Assembly: GCF_025061645.1 (NCBI RefSeq)
Contig: NZ_JANYMP010000039.1
Coordinates: 25,596-59,736, forward strand
From: Umezawaea endophytica
Lineage (GTDB): Bacteria > Actinomycetota > Actinomycetes > Mycobacteriales > Pseudonocardiaceae
Reading direction: 5' to 3'
DNA length: 34,141 nucleotides
The translations under genes were made by a program, and so were the position numbers. The notes below the pieces were generated by a model, which saw nothing but the letters and a program-made list of their open reading frames with translations, was not told the origin of the DNA and did not search any database. Of this stretch, positions 1-7,455 are shown one piece after another. Within the stretch, counting starts at the first letter, position 1. Each line of letters starts with the position of its first letter.

Positions 1-24
1 CCCACGCCCCTCCTCCGTGTTCGA

Positions 25-372
25 CTACGCGCCCGGCTTCTGCTTGTCGTGCTTGCGCGGCTCGCGACGGGACTTGGCGTCCTCGATCTGGCGGATCATC
101 TCCTTGCGCACCTCGGTCAGCGCGATGTCCAGCTCGGCCTCGTGCGACGTGGCGACGAACGGCGGCCACCCGGAGAGGAACGCCTCGAACGTGACCTTCT
201 GGTCCTTCTGCCCGCGTTCCTTCACCGACAGCGCCAGGTCGACCTGCGCGGGCTGCCAGGTGTTGAGGTGCGGCGCGAGGTTGGCCAGGGCGTGGACCAC
301 CCGGCCCTGGTCGCTCGGGCCGAACCCGTTGCCCAGTCGGAGTCGCTGCTCAAGGACTTCGGTGTCACTCAT
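25..372 (-). CDS. HPF/RaiA-like ribosome-associated small protein
   Basis: A 115-residue soluble protein. The middle and C-terminal part (residues about 40-105) carries features I associate with the actinobacterial HPF/RaiA-like family: a V-L-L-x-V-K-E-R strand, a K-V-T-F-E-A strand, the phrase W-P-P-F-V-A-T-S and a charged helix ending R-R-E-P-R. Proteins of this family bind the small ribosomal subunit, but that role is inferred here from resemblance only. It starts with ATG 20 bases after the stop of the methyltransferase gene on the same strand, so it is probably the last gene of that operon. The ribosome binding site is weak, which suggests coupling to upstream translation. It could instead be a lineage-specific protein with the same fold. 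Confidence 0.6.
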   Translation of the reverse strand: MSDTEVLEQRLRLGNGFGPSDQGRVVHALANLAPHLNTWQPAQVDLALSVKERGQKDQKVTFEAFLSGWPPFVATSHEAELDIALTEVRKEMIRQIEDAKSRREPRKHDKQKPGA

Positions 373-392
373 GGAACCACGCTACTTGCTCT

Positions 393-1199
393 CTAGTCCC
401 GCCGCGCGACTGCCGCGTAGAAGCCGACGTGTTCCGTCCTCTGGGTGAGTTCGGGAGTGTGGTCGTGGTGCCACTGGGTCGCGTCGACCAAACCGGGCGG
501 GACCAGCTCCAAGCCGTCGAGCATCGCGGTGATCTCGGCGTGGCTGCGGGTGTACACGGGGTTGGCGGATCGCTTGTAGACGGCCAGCGCGCCCGCGGCC
601 TGCTCGGGGTTGTGGTCGGACGTCACGTGCGACATCACGACGTAGCTGCCGGGCACGACGACGTCGCGGTAGGCGCCGAGGACGTCCTGCGGGCGGCGCT
701 CGTCGGGCAGGAAGTGCAGGACGGCGACGGCGAGGACGGCGACCGGCTTGCTGAAGTCGATCATCTCCAGCACGGCGGGCGCGGTCAGGACGTCCTCGGA
801 GACCGTCAGGTCCGCCCTGGTCACGGTGGCGTTCGGGTTGTCGCGCAGCAGGTGCTTGCTGTGCGCGTACGCGACCGGCTCGATGTCGACGTAAGCGACG
901 CGGCTCTCCGGGGCCAGGCCCTGGGCGACCTCGTGCACGTTGCCGACCGTCGGGATGCCGGACCCCAGGTCGAGGAACTGGCGGATGCCCTGCGACACGC
1001 AGAAGCGCACGGCGCGCGCCAGGAACGCCCGGTTGGCCCGCACGGCTTCCCGCATCCACGGCATGACCTGGATCGCCTGCTCGGCGAGCGTCCGGTCGGC
1101 CTGGAAGTTGTGCGCCCCACCCAGGTAGTAGTCGTACATCCTGGCCGGGTTCGGCTGCTCGAGGTCGATGTCGTCGACCCCGTACCGCTCCTGTGTCAC
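393..1199 (-). CDS. SAM-dependent methyltransferase, DUF574 type
   Basis: A 268-residue protein of the S-adenosylmethionine methyltransferase family formerly called DUF574 (Methyltransf_19), abundant in actinomycetes with mostly unknown substrates. Family hallmarks visible are the N-terminal P-N-P-A-R-M-Y-D-Y-Y-L-G-G-A-H-N signature (about residues 16-31), the SAM-binding loop F-L-D-L-G-S-G-I-P (about 95-103), an acidic strand end V-A-Y-V-D-I-E-P and a central V-L-H-F-L-P motif. The GTG start overlaps the stop of the UPF0303 gene in a GTGA junction, so the two are translationally coupled. It is probably cytosolic. Nothing in the sequence identifies the methyl acceptor. Confidence 0.88.
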   Translation of the reverse strand: MTQERYGVDDIDLEQPNPARMYDYYLGGAHNFQADRTLAEQAIQVMPWMREAVRANRAFLARAVRFCVSQGIRQFLDLGSGIPTVGNVHEVAQGLAPESRVAYVDIEPVAYAHSKHLLRDNPNATVTRADLTVSEDVLTAPAVLEMIDFSKPVAVLAVAVLHFLPDERRPQDVLGAYRDVVVPGSYVVMSHVTSDHNPEQAAGALAVYKRSANPVYTRSHAEITAMLDGLELVPPGLVDATQWHHDHTPELTQRTEHVGFYAAVARRD

Positions 1200-1672
1200 T
1201 GCGCCTCCTGTAAACCGAGGAACTCCTCGAGCTGGGCCACGACGAACGCGTGGTCCTCCGCCTGGGGCAGCCCGGAGACGCCGACCGTGCCGACGGGGCC
1301 GACACCTTCGACGATGACCGGGAACACCCCGCCGTGGGCAGCGTAGAGGCCGGGATCCAGCCTCGACGACTCCTCGAAGGTACTTCCTTCGACCTTGAAC
1401 TGGGTGCCGACGTAGTACGAGCTGTGCCCGTAGCGGTCGACGACCCGCGTCTTGCGGTCGATCCAGTCGTCGTTGTCGGCCGACGTCCCCGGCAGCGCGG
1501 CGTGGTAGATCCGCTGCCCTCCCCGGCGCACGGAGATCGTGACGGCCAGTTCCTCGGCGCGCGCGGCCTCCAGCAGGTGGGCGCCGAGCGCGAGCGCGGT
1601 GTCGTTGTCGAAGCGGGTGAACCGCAGTCGTTCTTCCTGGGCCGCCAGTTCGGCGAGCAGTTCGGCGCTCAC
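1196..1672 (-). CDS. UPF0303 (HbpS/heme-degrading-domain-like) protein
   Basis: A 158-residue protein matching the UPF0303 family, a compact fold related to the heme-binding HbpS/GlcG group. The family pattern is visible: an L-G-x-H-L segment, a beta hairpin with I-S-V-R-R-G-G-Q-R-I-Y-H, a conserved D-D-W-I-D-R-K block, Y-A-A-H-G-G-V-F-P-V-I-V, and a C-terminal V-S-G-L-P-Q-A-E-D-H motif. Biochemical function is uncertain; heme binding or small-ligand sensing is family-based speculation. The start chosen is the GTG at 1672, because it makes a 4-base GTGA overlap with the oxidoreductase stop and gives the usual family length; the open frame runs further upstream, but that extension is low-complexity shadow of the neighbouring gene. 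Confidence 0.82.
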   Translation of the reverse strand: MSAELLAELAAQEERLRFTRFDNDTALALGAHLLEAARAEELAVTISVRRGGQRIYHAALPGTSADNDDWIDRKTRVVDRYGHSSYYVGTQFKVEGSTFEESSRLDPGLYAAHGGVFPVIVEGVGPVGTVGVSGLPQAEDHAFVVAQLEEFLGLQEAQ

Positions 1673-2715
1673 ACCGCCACGACCTGACCGGTGTTGGCGG
1701 ACTCGAACGCGTCCTCGATGATCTCCAGCGCGGCGATGGACGACTCGGGGTCCACGGGCAGCGGGCCGCCGTCGCGCAGCGCCGCCACGAGCTGGACGTA
1801 GAACTGCTCGTACCCGCCGTTCTCGCTCGGGACGGGCTTCGTGTCGTCCCCCAGGCCGAGGGAGCCCCACGCGGACTCCGGCTCGACGCCCCAGCCCTCC
1901 TGGCCGGGACGCCTGCCCGCGAGGAGCGCGTCCTCCTGGCCGTCCATGCCGTGGCTGGTGAACGCGGCCTGGTCGCCGAGGAGGCGGAAGCGCGGGCCGT
2001 TGTTCGCGGCGGCGGCGCTGGCCCACAGGTGCGAGCGGACGCCGTTGGTGTGCGTGAGCGCGACGAACACGTCGTCGTCCACGAGCGCGCCGGGGCGGCG
2101 GCGGTTCAGCTCGGCGTACACGCTGCGGACCGGCCCGTTGAGCTGGAGGGCCTGGTCGACGAGGTGCGCGCCGAGGTCGTAGAGGAGGCCGCCCGCTTCC
2201 TCGGGGGCGCCGAACTCGCGCCAGTTGTCCCAGATCTCCGGGACCCAGCGCTCGTAGCGCGACTCGAACCGGCTGAGGGTGCCGAGCTTCCCGCTCCGCA
2301 CGACCTCCTGCACGGTCCGGAAGTCGCTGTCCCAGCGGCGGTTCTGGAAGACGGTGAGCGGGACGCCCTTGGCCTTCGCCGCTTCGACGACGCGCCGGGC
2401 CTCGGCGGCGGTCGGGGCGAACGGCTTGTCGACGACGACCGGGATGCCCCGGTCGATCGCGGCGAGCGCGAGGTCGACGTGGGTCTTGTTCGGGGTGCCG
2501 ATCACGACGAGGTCGACGCCCGACGCGAGGAGGTCGTCCGCGGTGTCGAGCAGGTCGACGTCCGGGTACGCGGCGGTCGCCTGTTCGCGGCGTTCGGGGC
2601 TGGTGGTCACGATCGCGGAGAGGGCGAGGCCGGGTGTGGAGCTGATCAGCGGCGCGTGGAAGACGCGGCCCGCGATCCCGTACCCGATCACGCCGGTGCG
2701 GAGGTCATCTGCCAT
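1669..2715 (-). CDS. Gfo/Idh/MocA family NAD(P)-dependent oxidoreductase
   Basis: A 348-residue dehydrogenase of the glucose-fructose oxidoreductase/inositol dehydrogenase family. The N-terminal Rossmann motif G-V-I-G-Y-G-I-A-G is at about residues 8-16; the cofactor-proximal D-K-P motif (V-V-V-D-K-P-F-A) is near residue 95; the C-terminal domain has Y-D-L-G-A-H-L-V-D-Q, where the His is the usual catalytic residue. It most resembles the YdgJ/scyllo-inositol dehydrogenase-like branch, so a sugar or inositol derivative is the likely substrate, not proven. It heads a leftward operon with the UPF0303 and methyltransferase genes (GTGA overlaps) and is divergent from a ROK regulator 69 bases away, which makes a sugar-responsive switch plausible. 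Confidence 0.9.
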   Translation of the reverse strand: MADDLRTGVIGYGIAGRVFHAPLISSTPGLALSAIVTTSPERREQATAAYPDVDLLDTADDLLASGVDLVVIGTPNKTHVDLALAAIDRGIPVVVDKPFAPTAAEARRVVEAAKAKGVPLTVFQNRRWDSDFRTVQEVVRSGKLGTLSRFESRYERWVPEIWDNWREFGAPEEAGGLLYDLGAHLVDQALQLNGPVRSVYAELNRRRPGALVDDDVFVALTHTNGVRSHLWASAAAANNGPRFRLLGDQAAFTSHGMDGQEDALLAGRRPGQEGWGVEPESAWGSLGLGDDTKPVPSENGGYEQFYVQLVAALRDGGPLPVDPESSIAALEIIEDAFESANTGQVVAV

Positions 2716-2784
2716 GTGGAGTATTAAAGCAACGCTGTGGTGTAATCGCCAGCCAAAACGGACAACTCATGCGATCATGGCGCC

Positions 2785-3861
2785 GTGGCGAACTTGCGGT
2801 TCCTGCGTGGCTACAACGACGCGGTGGTGCTCGGACTCGCTCGCCGTGGCGAGCCCCTGACGAGGGTCGAACTGGCCGAGCAGAGCGGGCTCACCCCCCA
2901 AGCGGTGTCCAAGATCGTCAGCAGGCTCATCGCCGACGGTCTCCTCGTCGACTCCGGGCGGCGCAACGTCGGCGTCGGCAAGCCCCGGACGCTCGTGCGC
3001 CTGGTGTCCTCCAGCAGGTTCGCGCTCGGCGCGGCCGTCGAGCGCGACGAGCTGCGGGTCGTCCTCGCGGACCTGTCGGGCGCGGTGGTGGACCGCACGG
3101 TCACCGCGCTGCCCCGCGACTTCGGGCCCGCCGTGTTCGTGGAGGAGCTCGCCAACCTGGTCGACGTCCTGCGCTCCCGCAACGACGTGTCCGACGAGCG
3201 GCTGCTCGGCGTGGGCATCGGCTTCGTCGGCCCGCTGGACCACCGGGACGGCGTGGTGCACGACGCCACCGGCCTCGTCGGCTGGCACGACGTGCCGCTG
3301 CGCGACCTGGCCGCCGACCGGCTCGGCCTGCCGGTCGTGGTCGACAAGGACACCAACACCGCGATGATCGCCGAGGCCTGGCGCCGCGGTGACGAACTGC
3401 GGCACGCGGCGCTGGTGATCGTCGGCACGGGTGTCGGCGTCGGGCTGCTGCTCGACGGGCAGGTGCACCGGGGCGCGCGCACGAACGCGGGGGAGTACGG
3501 GCACACGACCATCCAGCTCGGCGGTCCGCGCTGCGCGTGCGGCCGGTCCGGGTGCGTGGAGATCGTGCACAACCTCGCCGTCGCCGCCGGTGACCTCAAG
3601 GGTGCGGTGACGGTGCTCGGCATGGCCGTGGCGGGGCTGGTGCAGTTGCTGGACCTCGACCACGTCGTGCTCGGCGGCCGGGTCGTGCAGGGCGCGCCGG
3701 ACTTCTACGCCGACGCGATCCGCGAGGTCGTGCGCGAGCAGGTGCCGCGCTCGGACTGGCTGGAGGTCGAGATCAGCGTCAGCCCGCTGGGTGACGACCT
3801 GGTCGCCGCCGGGGCCGCGATGCTCGTGCTGAGCGAGTTCTACAGCCAGCGCGGACCGTAG
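2785..3861 (+). CDS. ROK family transcriptional regulator
   Basis: A 358-residue ROK repressor. The N-terminal winged helix (residues about 20-65) includes R-V-E-L-A-E-Q-S-G-L-T-P-Q-A-V-S-K-I-V as the helix-turn-helix. The C-terminal sugar-kinase-like domain keeps D-K-D-T-N-T-A, V-G-T-G-V-G-V-G, the N-A-G-E-Y-G-H motif and the zinc-binding C-A-C-G-R-S-G-C-V-E motif near residues 250-259. It probably binds DNA and releases it on binding a sugar. The start is the GTG at 2785; nearby ATGs are in other frames. It is somewhat shorter than the usual 380-400 residues. It is divergent from the Gfo/Idh/MocA gene and likely controls it and itself from the 69-base AT-richer gap, although I could not define a clear operator there. 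Confidence 0.9.
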   Translation: MANLRFLRGYNDAVVLGLARRGEPLTRVELAEQSGLTPQAVSKIVSRLIADGLLVDSGRRNVGVGKPRTLVRLVSSSRFALGAAVERDELRVVLADLSGAVVDRTVTALPRDFGPAVFVEELANLVDVLRSRNDVSDERLLGVGIGFVGPLDHRDGVVHDATGLVGWHDVPLRDLAADRLGLPVVVDKDTNTAMIAEAWRRGDELRHAALVIVGTGVGVGLLLDGQVHRGARTNAGEYGHTTIQLGGPRCACGRSGCVEIVHNLAVAAGDLKGAVTVLGMAVAGLVQLLDLDHVVLGGRVVQGAPDFYADAIREVVREQVPRSDWLEVEISVSPLGDDLVAAGAAMLVLSEFYSQRGP

Positions 3862-3865
3862 TGGA

Positions 3866-3891
3866 GGAAAGTACTTTCCAAGTTGGAAAGT
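3866..3891. promoter_or_regulatory. Two overlapping palindromes, probable operator
   Basis: Bases 3866-3879 form a perfect 14-bp palindrome (ggaaagtactttcc). Bases 3873-3891 form a second, odd-length palindrome with 9-bp perfect arms around one central base (actttccaa g ttggaaagt). They share the central half-site, so three alternating half-sites lie in 26 bases just upstream of the membrane-protein/winged-helix regulator pair. This is the expected layout for an autoregulated operator with two dimers bound side by side. The binding protein is inferred to be the winged-helix regulator at 4415. Confidence 0.7.
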
Positions 3892-3935
3892 TAGTGGCAT
3901 CCTGATCTCGTCGCCCCACGAGGTCAGGAGACGCC

Positions 3936-4418
3936 ATGCACGAACAGCCACCCCCGCGCGAAGCCGCCGAGGCGCTCGCGGAGATCCGTCAACGGCACGA
4001 GCAGGTCCTCGACCGGTCGCTGACCCCGAACTGGTTCTGGTGGGCGGTCGGCCTGCTGGTCGTCGGCTTCTCGACCGCCGTCGAGACGGAGAACGGCCTG
4101 GTGATCGGCATCGGCACCACGGTGTTCGTCCTCGGCCTCTGCGCCGCCGTCGGCGTCGTGGTGGTGCGCTCCCTGCGCCACGCGCAGCCGCGCAGCGAAC
4201 TGCTCGGCTCCGCGGGCGCCCGGCAGATCGCGGTGTTCGTCCTCGGGGTGCTGGCCGTGACGCTGCCCGCGTCCCTCGTGCTGGGGGCCCTCGACACGCC
4301 GTACGCGGCGACGTGGGGCTCGCTCGTGTGCGCCGTGCTGCTGGGCGTCGGAGGGCCGATCCTGATGCGCCGCGTGCGGGCCACGATGCTGGACCGCGCC
4401 ACGAAGGGATCCCGATGA
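3936..4418 (+). CDS. Four-helix integral membrane protein, unknown function
   Basis: A 160-residue protein with a charged, coiled N-terminus (residues 1-30) followed by four hydrophobic segments at about 33-50, 57-77, 94-114 and 122-141, and a basic C-terminal tail. I recognise no catalytic motif. The stop overlaps the start of the following winged-helix regulator as ATGA, so the two proteins are made together. Membrane protein plus small winged-helix regulator is a recurrent pair in actinomycetes, but the signal sensed is unknown. The ATG at 3936 is preceded by an AGGAG-type ribosome binding site (caggagacgcc). An overlapping palindromic operator lies upstream. Confidence 0.8.
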   Translation: MHEQPPPREAAEALAEIRQRHEQVLDRSLTPNWFWWAVGLLVVGFSTAVETENGLVIGIGTTVFVLGLCAAVGVVVVRSLRHAQPRSELLGSAGARQIAVFVLGVLAVTLPASLVLGALDTPYAATWGSLVCAVLLGVGGPILMRRVRATMLDRATKGSR

Positions 4419-4726
4419 CCGAAGCCAAGTTCGACGACCTGGTGCACGCCCCCACCCGGCTGTCCATCGTCTCGCTGCTGGCCGCGGCGGAGTGGGCGGA
4501 CTTCAAGTTCCTCCGCGACACCGTCGGCATGTCGGACTCGGCGCTGTCCAAGCAGCTCACCACGCTGGAGGACGCGGGGTACGTGGAGATCCGCAAGCAC
4601 TTCGTCGGCAAGAGGCCGCGCACCTCGGCGAGGCTCACGGACGCGGGCCGCACCGCGTTCGACGGGCACGTCGCCGCGCTCCAGGAGATCGTGGCGCGCG
4701 CGGGCGCCACCGTGCTGCCGGGCTAG
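4415..4726 (+). CDS. Small winged-helix transcriptional regulator
   Basis: A 103-residue single-domain DNA-binding protein of the MarR/ArsR-like winged-helix class (HTH_34-like). The pattern is clear: V-H-A-P-T-R-L-S-I-V-S-L-L at residues 10-22, a recognition region M-S-D-S-A-L-S-K-Q-L-T-T-L-E-D-A-G-Y-V near 39-57, then the wing with G-K-R-P-R-T. No effector domain is present. The start is the ATG in the ATGA overlap with the membrane-protein gene; the longer open frame upstream is shadow sequence. Its stop TAG overlaps the stop of the convergent kinase gene within a single CTAG. It likely represses its own two-gene operon through the palindromes at 3866-3891. Confidence 0.87.
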   Translation: MTEAKFDDLVHAPTRLSIVSLLAAAEWADFKFLRDTVGMSDSALSKQLTTLEDAGYVEIRKHFVGKRPRTSARLTDAGRTAFDGHVAALQEIVARAGATVLPG

Positions 4727-5619
4727 TCCTCCAGCACGCGGCCGACGGCCCGCGCGTACATGCGGTCCGGGCTGGGAGTGGTCGACGGGGTCAGGAAACC
4801 GGGCAGCATCGGCAGGTCCACGGCGAACGGCAGCAGCCCCTCGAACAACGTCGTCGCGTCGGCGGGCCTGCGCTCCGGGTCCTTCTCCAGCATGTCCTGC
4901 AACAACTCGTCCAGCGCCACCGGGATCCTCGGCACGGACGACGGCCGCTGCTTCACCTGCTTGTCGAACACCGTGTACGCCGTGTCGCCGGTGAAGAGCT
5001 GCCTGCCCGTCAGCATCTCGTGCAGCACGCAGCCCAGCGCGTACAGGTCGCTGCGCGGTTCGGCGTTGCCGCGCTGGATCTGCTCCGGCGCCATGTACGC
5101 CGGGGTGCCGAGCATCTGGCCCCACCGGGTGAACTGGGCGACGTCGGACTCCCGCAGCACCGCCAGGCCGAAGTCCAGCACCTTCACGCTGCCGTCCGGG
5201 CACAGCATCAGGTTCGTCGGCTTCAGGTCGCGGTGGCAGATCGACAGGCTGTGCGCGGCGGCCAGCACGGCGCACGCCTGCGCGGCGATCGACGCGGCCC
5301 ACGGCACCGGCAGCGGGCCGTGCTCGCCGACCAGGTCGGCGACCGTGACACCGTCGATGAACTGCATCACCTGGTACATGCGGTACTCGAAGACGCCGAA
5401 GTCGTAGAGGACCGGCGCGCCCGCGTGCTCCAGCTTCGCCAGGATGCGGGCCTCGCGGGTGAAGCGGTGCTCCATCTCCTCGTCGCGCCTGCCGGGTAGC
5501 TGCAGGAACTTCACCGCGACGCGGCGGTCCAGGTGGCGGTCGTACCCGCCGTGCACCGCGCCCATCCCACCCTGGCCGAGCGGCAGGTCGTCCAGCTCGT
5601 ACCTGTCGGCGATGAGCAT
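4723..5619 (-). CDS. Soluble Hanks-type Ser/Thr protein kinase
   Basis: A 298-residue kinase consisting of the catalytic domain and a short tail; no transmembrane helix or PASTA repeats, unlike PknB. Motifs are complete: glycine loop G-Q-G-G-M-G (15-20), lysine in V-A-V-K (K37), catalytic loop H-R-D-L-K-P-T-N (129-136, D131), D-F-G (149-151) and A-P-E (177-179), so it should be active. The ATG at 5619 has a GGGAGG site just upstream and lies 17 bases after the stop of the DNA methylase, so the two genes form an operon. A PP2C phosphatase gene is divergent from that operon. I infer that the kinase acts on the methylase or its neighbours; nothing in the sequence proves it. Confidence 0.93.
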   Translation of the reverse strand: MLIADRYELDDLPLGQGGMGAVHGGYDRHLDRRVAVKFLQLPGRRDEEMEHRFTREARILAKLEHAGAPVLYDFGVFEYRMYQVMQFIDGVTVADLVGEHGPLPVPWAASIAAQACAVLAAAHSLSICHRDLKPTNLMLCPDGSVKVLDFGLAVLRESDVAQFTRWGQMLGTPAYMAPEQIQRGNAEPRSDLYALGCVLHEMLTGRQLFTGDTAYTVFDKQVKQRPSSVPRIPVALDELLQDMLEKDPERRPADATTLFEGLLPFAVDLPMLPGFLTPSTTPSPDRMYARAVGRVLED

Positions 5620-5636
5620 CCGGCCTCCCGTCCGCG

Positions 5637-7379
5637 CTAGTCCCCCGGTCGGAGGTGACCGTCCATCAGGCCGCCGAAGCCTAGCCGGATCACGCTTTCC
5701 CCCAGCGCCGCAGTCTCGCGCAGCGCGTCCTCCAGTGTGCCCAACTGCCGGAACGCGCGTCCGTAGGCCTGCTGTTCGGCCAGCGGCAGCCGCGGCACCT
5801 GCGTGCGGCGGGCGTCGACCCGGCTGGAACCCTGGTGGGCCCGCGACGCGGCCGCGCGCAGCACGCCCGCGAGGAAGTACGGGTCGAGCCTGGTCGGGTC
5901 GACCCGGTAGACCGCCAGGTACGGCCCCAGGATCGCCTGGTAGCCGACGACCCGCGCGGTGCCCATCGGCGACGCCACCACGTCACCCGGCTCCACCTCG
6001 ACCAGGTCCGGGTCGGGTGCCGTGCGCTCCGACGGCTCCACGCCCGCCGCCAGGTCGTCCGCGGTCAGCACCGGCAGTTCGCCGTTGCCGGTGGTGAGCT
6101 TTGCGCCCGCGTGCTTCATCGTCAGCAGCCCGGCCTTGGCCAGTTCGCCGATCGTCGTCATGGGCGGCGCCTGCTGCGACGCCTTGTCCAGCTCCGGCGT
6201 CGGCAGCACCGTCTTCGTCAACGCCGTGAGCGCCTCGACGAACGCCAGGTGCGTGTCCTCGCCACCGCTGCGCCGCAACGACTGCACGGCGGGGCTCAGG
6301 TCGACGTCCTCGTCCAGCAGGTCCACGATCGGCACGGAGTGGCCGCCCGCGTGGTCGGTCTGGAACGCCGCCCACCTGCGGTCCACAGTGGACAGGTCGT
6401 CGACCTCGGTCAGCAGCACGTGCGACGGCGTGCGGTCACCGGCGTCGGGACGGCGGAGCAGCCACAGGTCCGGCCCGGCGGGCAGCGTCACGATCGCCCG
6501 GAGCGCCCCGGCGCGCAGCAGGTTCGCCCTGATCCGGCGCCCCGGCCGTCGGCTGGCCGCCGCCGACGGCATCAGGATCGCCACCAGGCCACCGGGTTTG
6601 GCGTGGCTCAGGCAGTGCTGCACCCAGGCCAGCTCCGACTCGCCGCGCGGCGGCAGCCCGTACTCCCAGCGCGCGTCGCCCGCCAGCTCCTCGTAACCCC
6701 AGGAGCGTTCGGTGAACGGCGGGTCGCACACGACCGCGTCGGCCAGCTCGCCCGCGAAGCCGTCCTGCCGCAGCGCGTCCCCGACGCTGATCTCGCCGGG
6801 CTGTGAGCGAAGTCGCAACCGGTGCGACGCGATGGTCGCGGTGGTGTCGTCGATCTCCTGCCCGAGCACCCGCGCGGCGGGCGTGTCCACGAGCATCGTG
6901 CCCAGGCCGCACGCCGGGTCGTACAGCGTGCCGCCATCGGGCCTGGTCAGCCGCACCAGCAGGGCCGCCACGTCCGCGGGTGTCGCGTCGAGCTGGCGGG
7001 AGTGCGCCTCCAGGTAGCGCGCGCAGAGGAACTCGAACGCCTCCAGGGCACCGCGTTCGGCCGCCAGGGGTGCCAGCGTGCCGCCGTCCTCCGACAGCAG
7101 GTCCGCGCCCGCGCCCGCCACCCGGTCGCCGAGGCCCAGGTCGTCGCCCGCTCCGCGCAGCCACTGCCAGGCCCGCTCCACGGGGGACACGTCGACGCGC
7201 TTCCCGTTGCGCCGCAACCAGTCCTCGACCTCGTTGAGGGAGAACAGCGGGCTGGACGCGGTGCCGCCGACGGGCTGGGGGAAGTCCTCGTGCCGTCGGC
7301 GCCAGTTGCTCACGGCAGCACGCCCCACGTCGACGAGGCGGGCGATGTCGCCCGCGCTCACGGTGGCGTCCTGGTCCAT
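5637..7379 (-). CDS. Single-chain N6-adenine DNA methylase with HTH and specificity-like C-terminus
   Basis: About 580 residues in three parts. Residues about 8-57 form a helix-turn-helix (V-D-V-G-R-A-A-V-S-N-W-R-R-R followed by F-P-x-P-V and E-V-E-D-W-L), as in AlpA/MerR-like DNA readers. Residues about 110-380 are an HsdM-type methylase with motif I D-P-A-C-G-L-G-T (154-161; usual form G-S-G) and catalytic motif IV D-P-P-F (219-222). Residues about 395-560 resemble an HsdS target-recognition half: G-D-V-V, L-D-P-Y-F-L-A-G-V-L-R, V-P-R-L-P-L-A-E-Q-Q-A-Y. No restriction subunit is nearby. I chose ATG 7379 over an in-frame GTG at 7388; neither has a good ribosome site, and a TAGTGT hexamer seven bases upstream of the ATG suggests a leaderless message. 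It may be an orphan epigenetic regulator or part of a defence module. Confidence 0.9.
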   Translation of the reverse strand: MDQDATVSAGDIARLVDVGRAAVSNWRRRHEDFPQPVGGTASSPLFSLNEVEDWLRRNGKRVDVSPVERAWQWLRGAGDDLGLGDRVAGAGADLLSEDGGTLAPLAAERGALEAFEFLCARYLEAHSRQLDATPADVAALLVRLTRPDGGTLYDPACGLGTMLVDTPAARVLGQEIDDTTATIASHRLRLRSQPGEISVGDALRQDGFAGELADAVVCDPPFTERSWGYEELAGDARWEYGLPPRGESELAWVQHCLSHAKPGGLVAILMPSAAASRRPGRRIRANLLRAGALRAIVTLPAGPDLWLLRRPDAGDRTPSHVLLTEVDDLSTVDRRWAAFQTDHAGGHSVPIVDLLDEDVDLSPAVQSLRRSGGEDTHLAFVEALTALTKTVLPTPELDKASQQAPPMTTIGELAKAGLLTMKHAGAKLTTGNGELPVLTADDLAAGVEPSERTAPDPDLVEVEPGDVVASPMGTARVVGYQAILGPYLAVYRVDPTRLDPYFLAGVLRAAASRAHQGSSRVDARRTQVPRLPLAEQQAYGRAFRQLGTLEDALRETAALGESVIRLGFGGLMDGHLRPGD

Positions 7380-7392
7380 GCCATACACACTA

Positions 7393-7428
7393 GTTCACAA
7401 CCGATGCACAGTGGTTCTGCTTGTGAAC
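7393..7428. promoter_or_regulatory. Inverted repeat between DNA methylase and phosphatase genes
   Basis: The 8-bp arms gttcacaa (7393-7400) and ttgtgaac (7421-7428) are perfect inverted copies separated by 20 bases, in the 76-base gap between the divergent methylase and PP2C genes. The position suits a shared operator. The methylase's own N-terminal helix-turn-helix is a candidate binder (inference). Confidence 0.5.
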
Positions 7429-7455
7429 CGAATCAACCAATGTTTCACTGTTGTC

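Noticed and set aside
2767-4710. Very long minus-strand open frame (647 codons) opposite the ROK, membrane-protein and regulator genes
   Set aside because: It is Arg/Pro/Ala-rich without any recognisable domain and lies antisense to three genes with clear motifs; long antisense frames are normal at this GC content.
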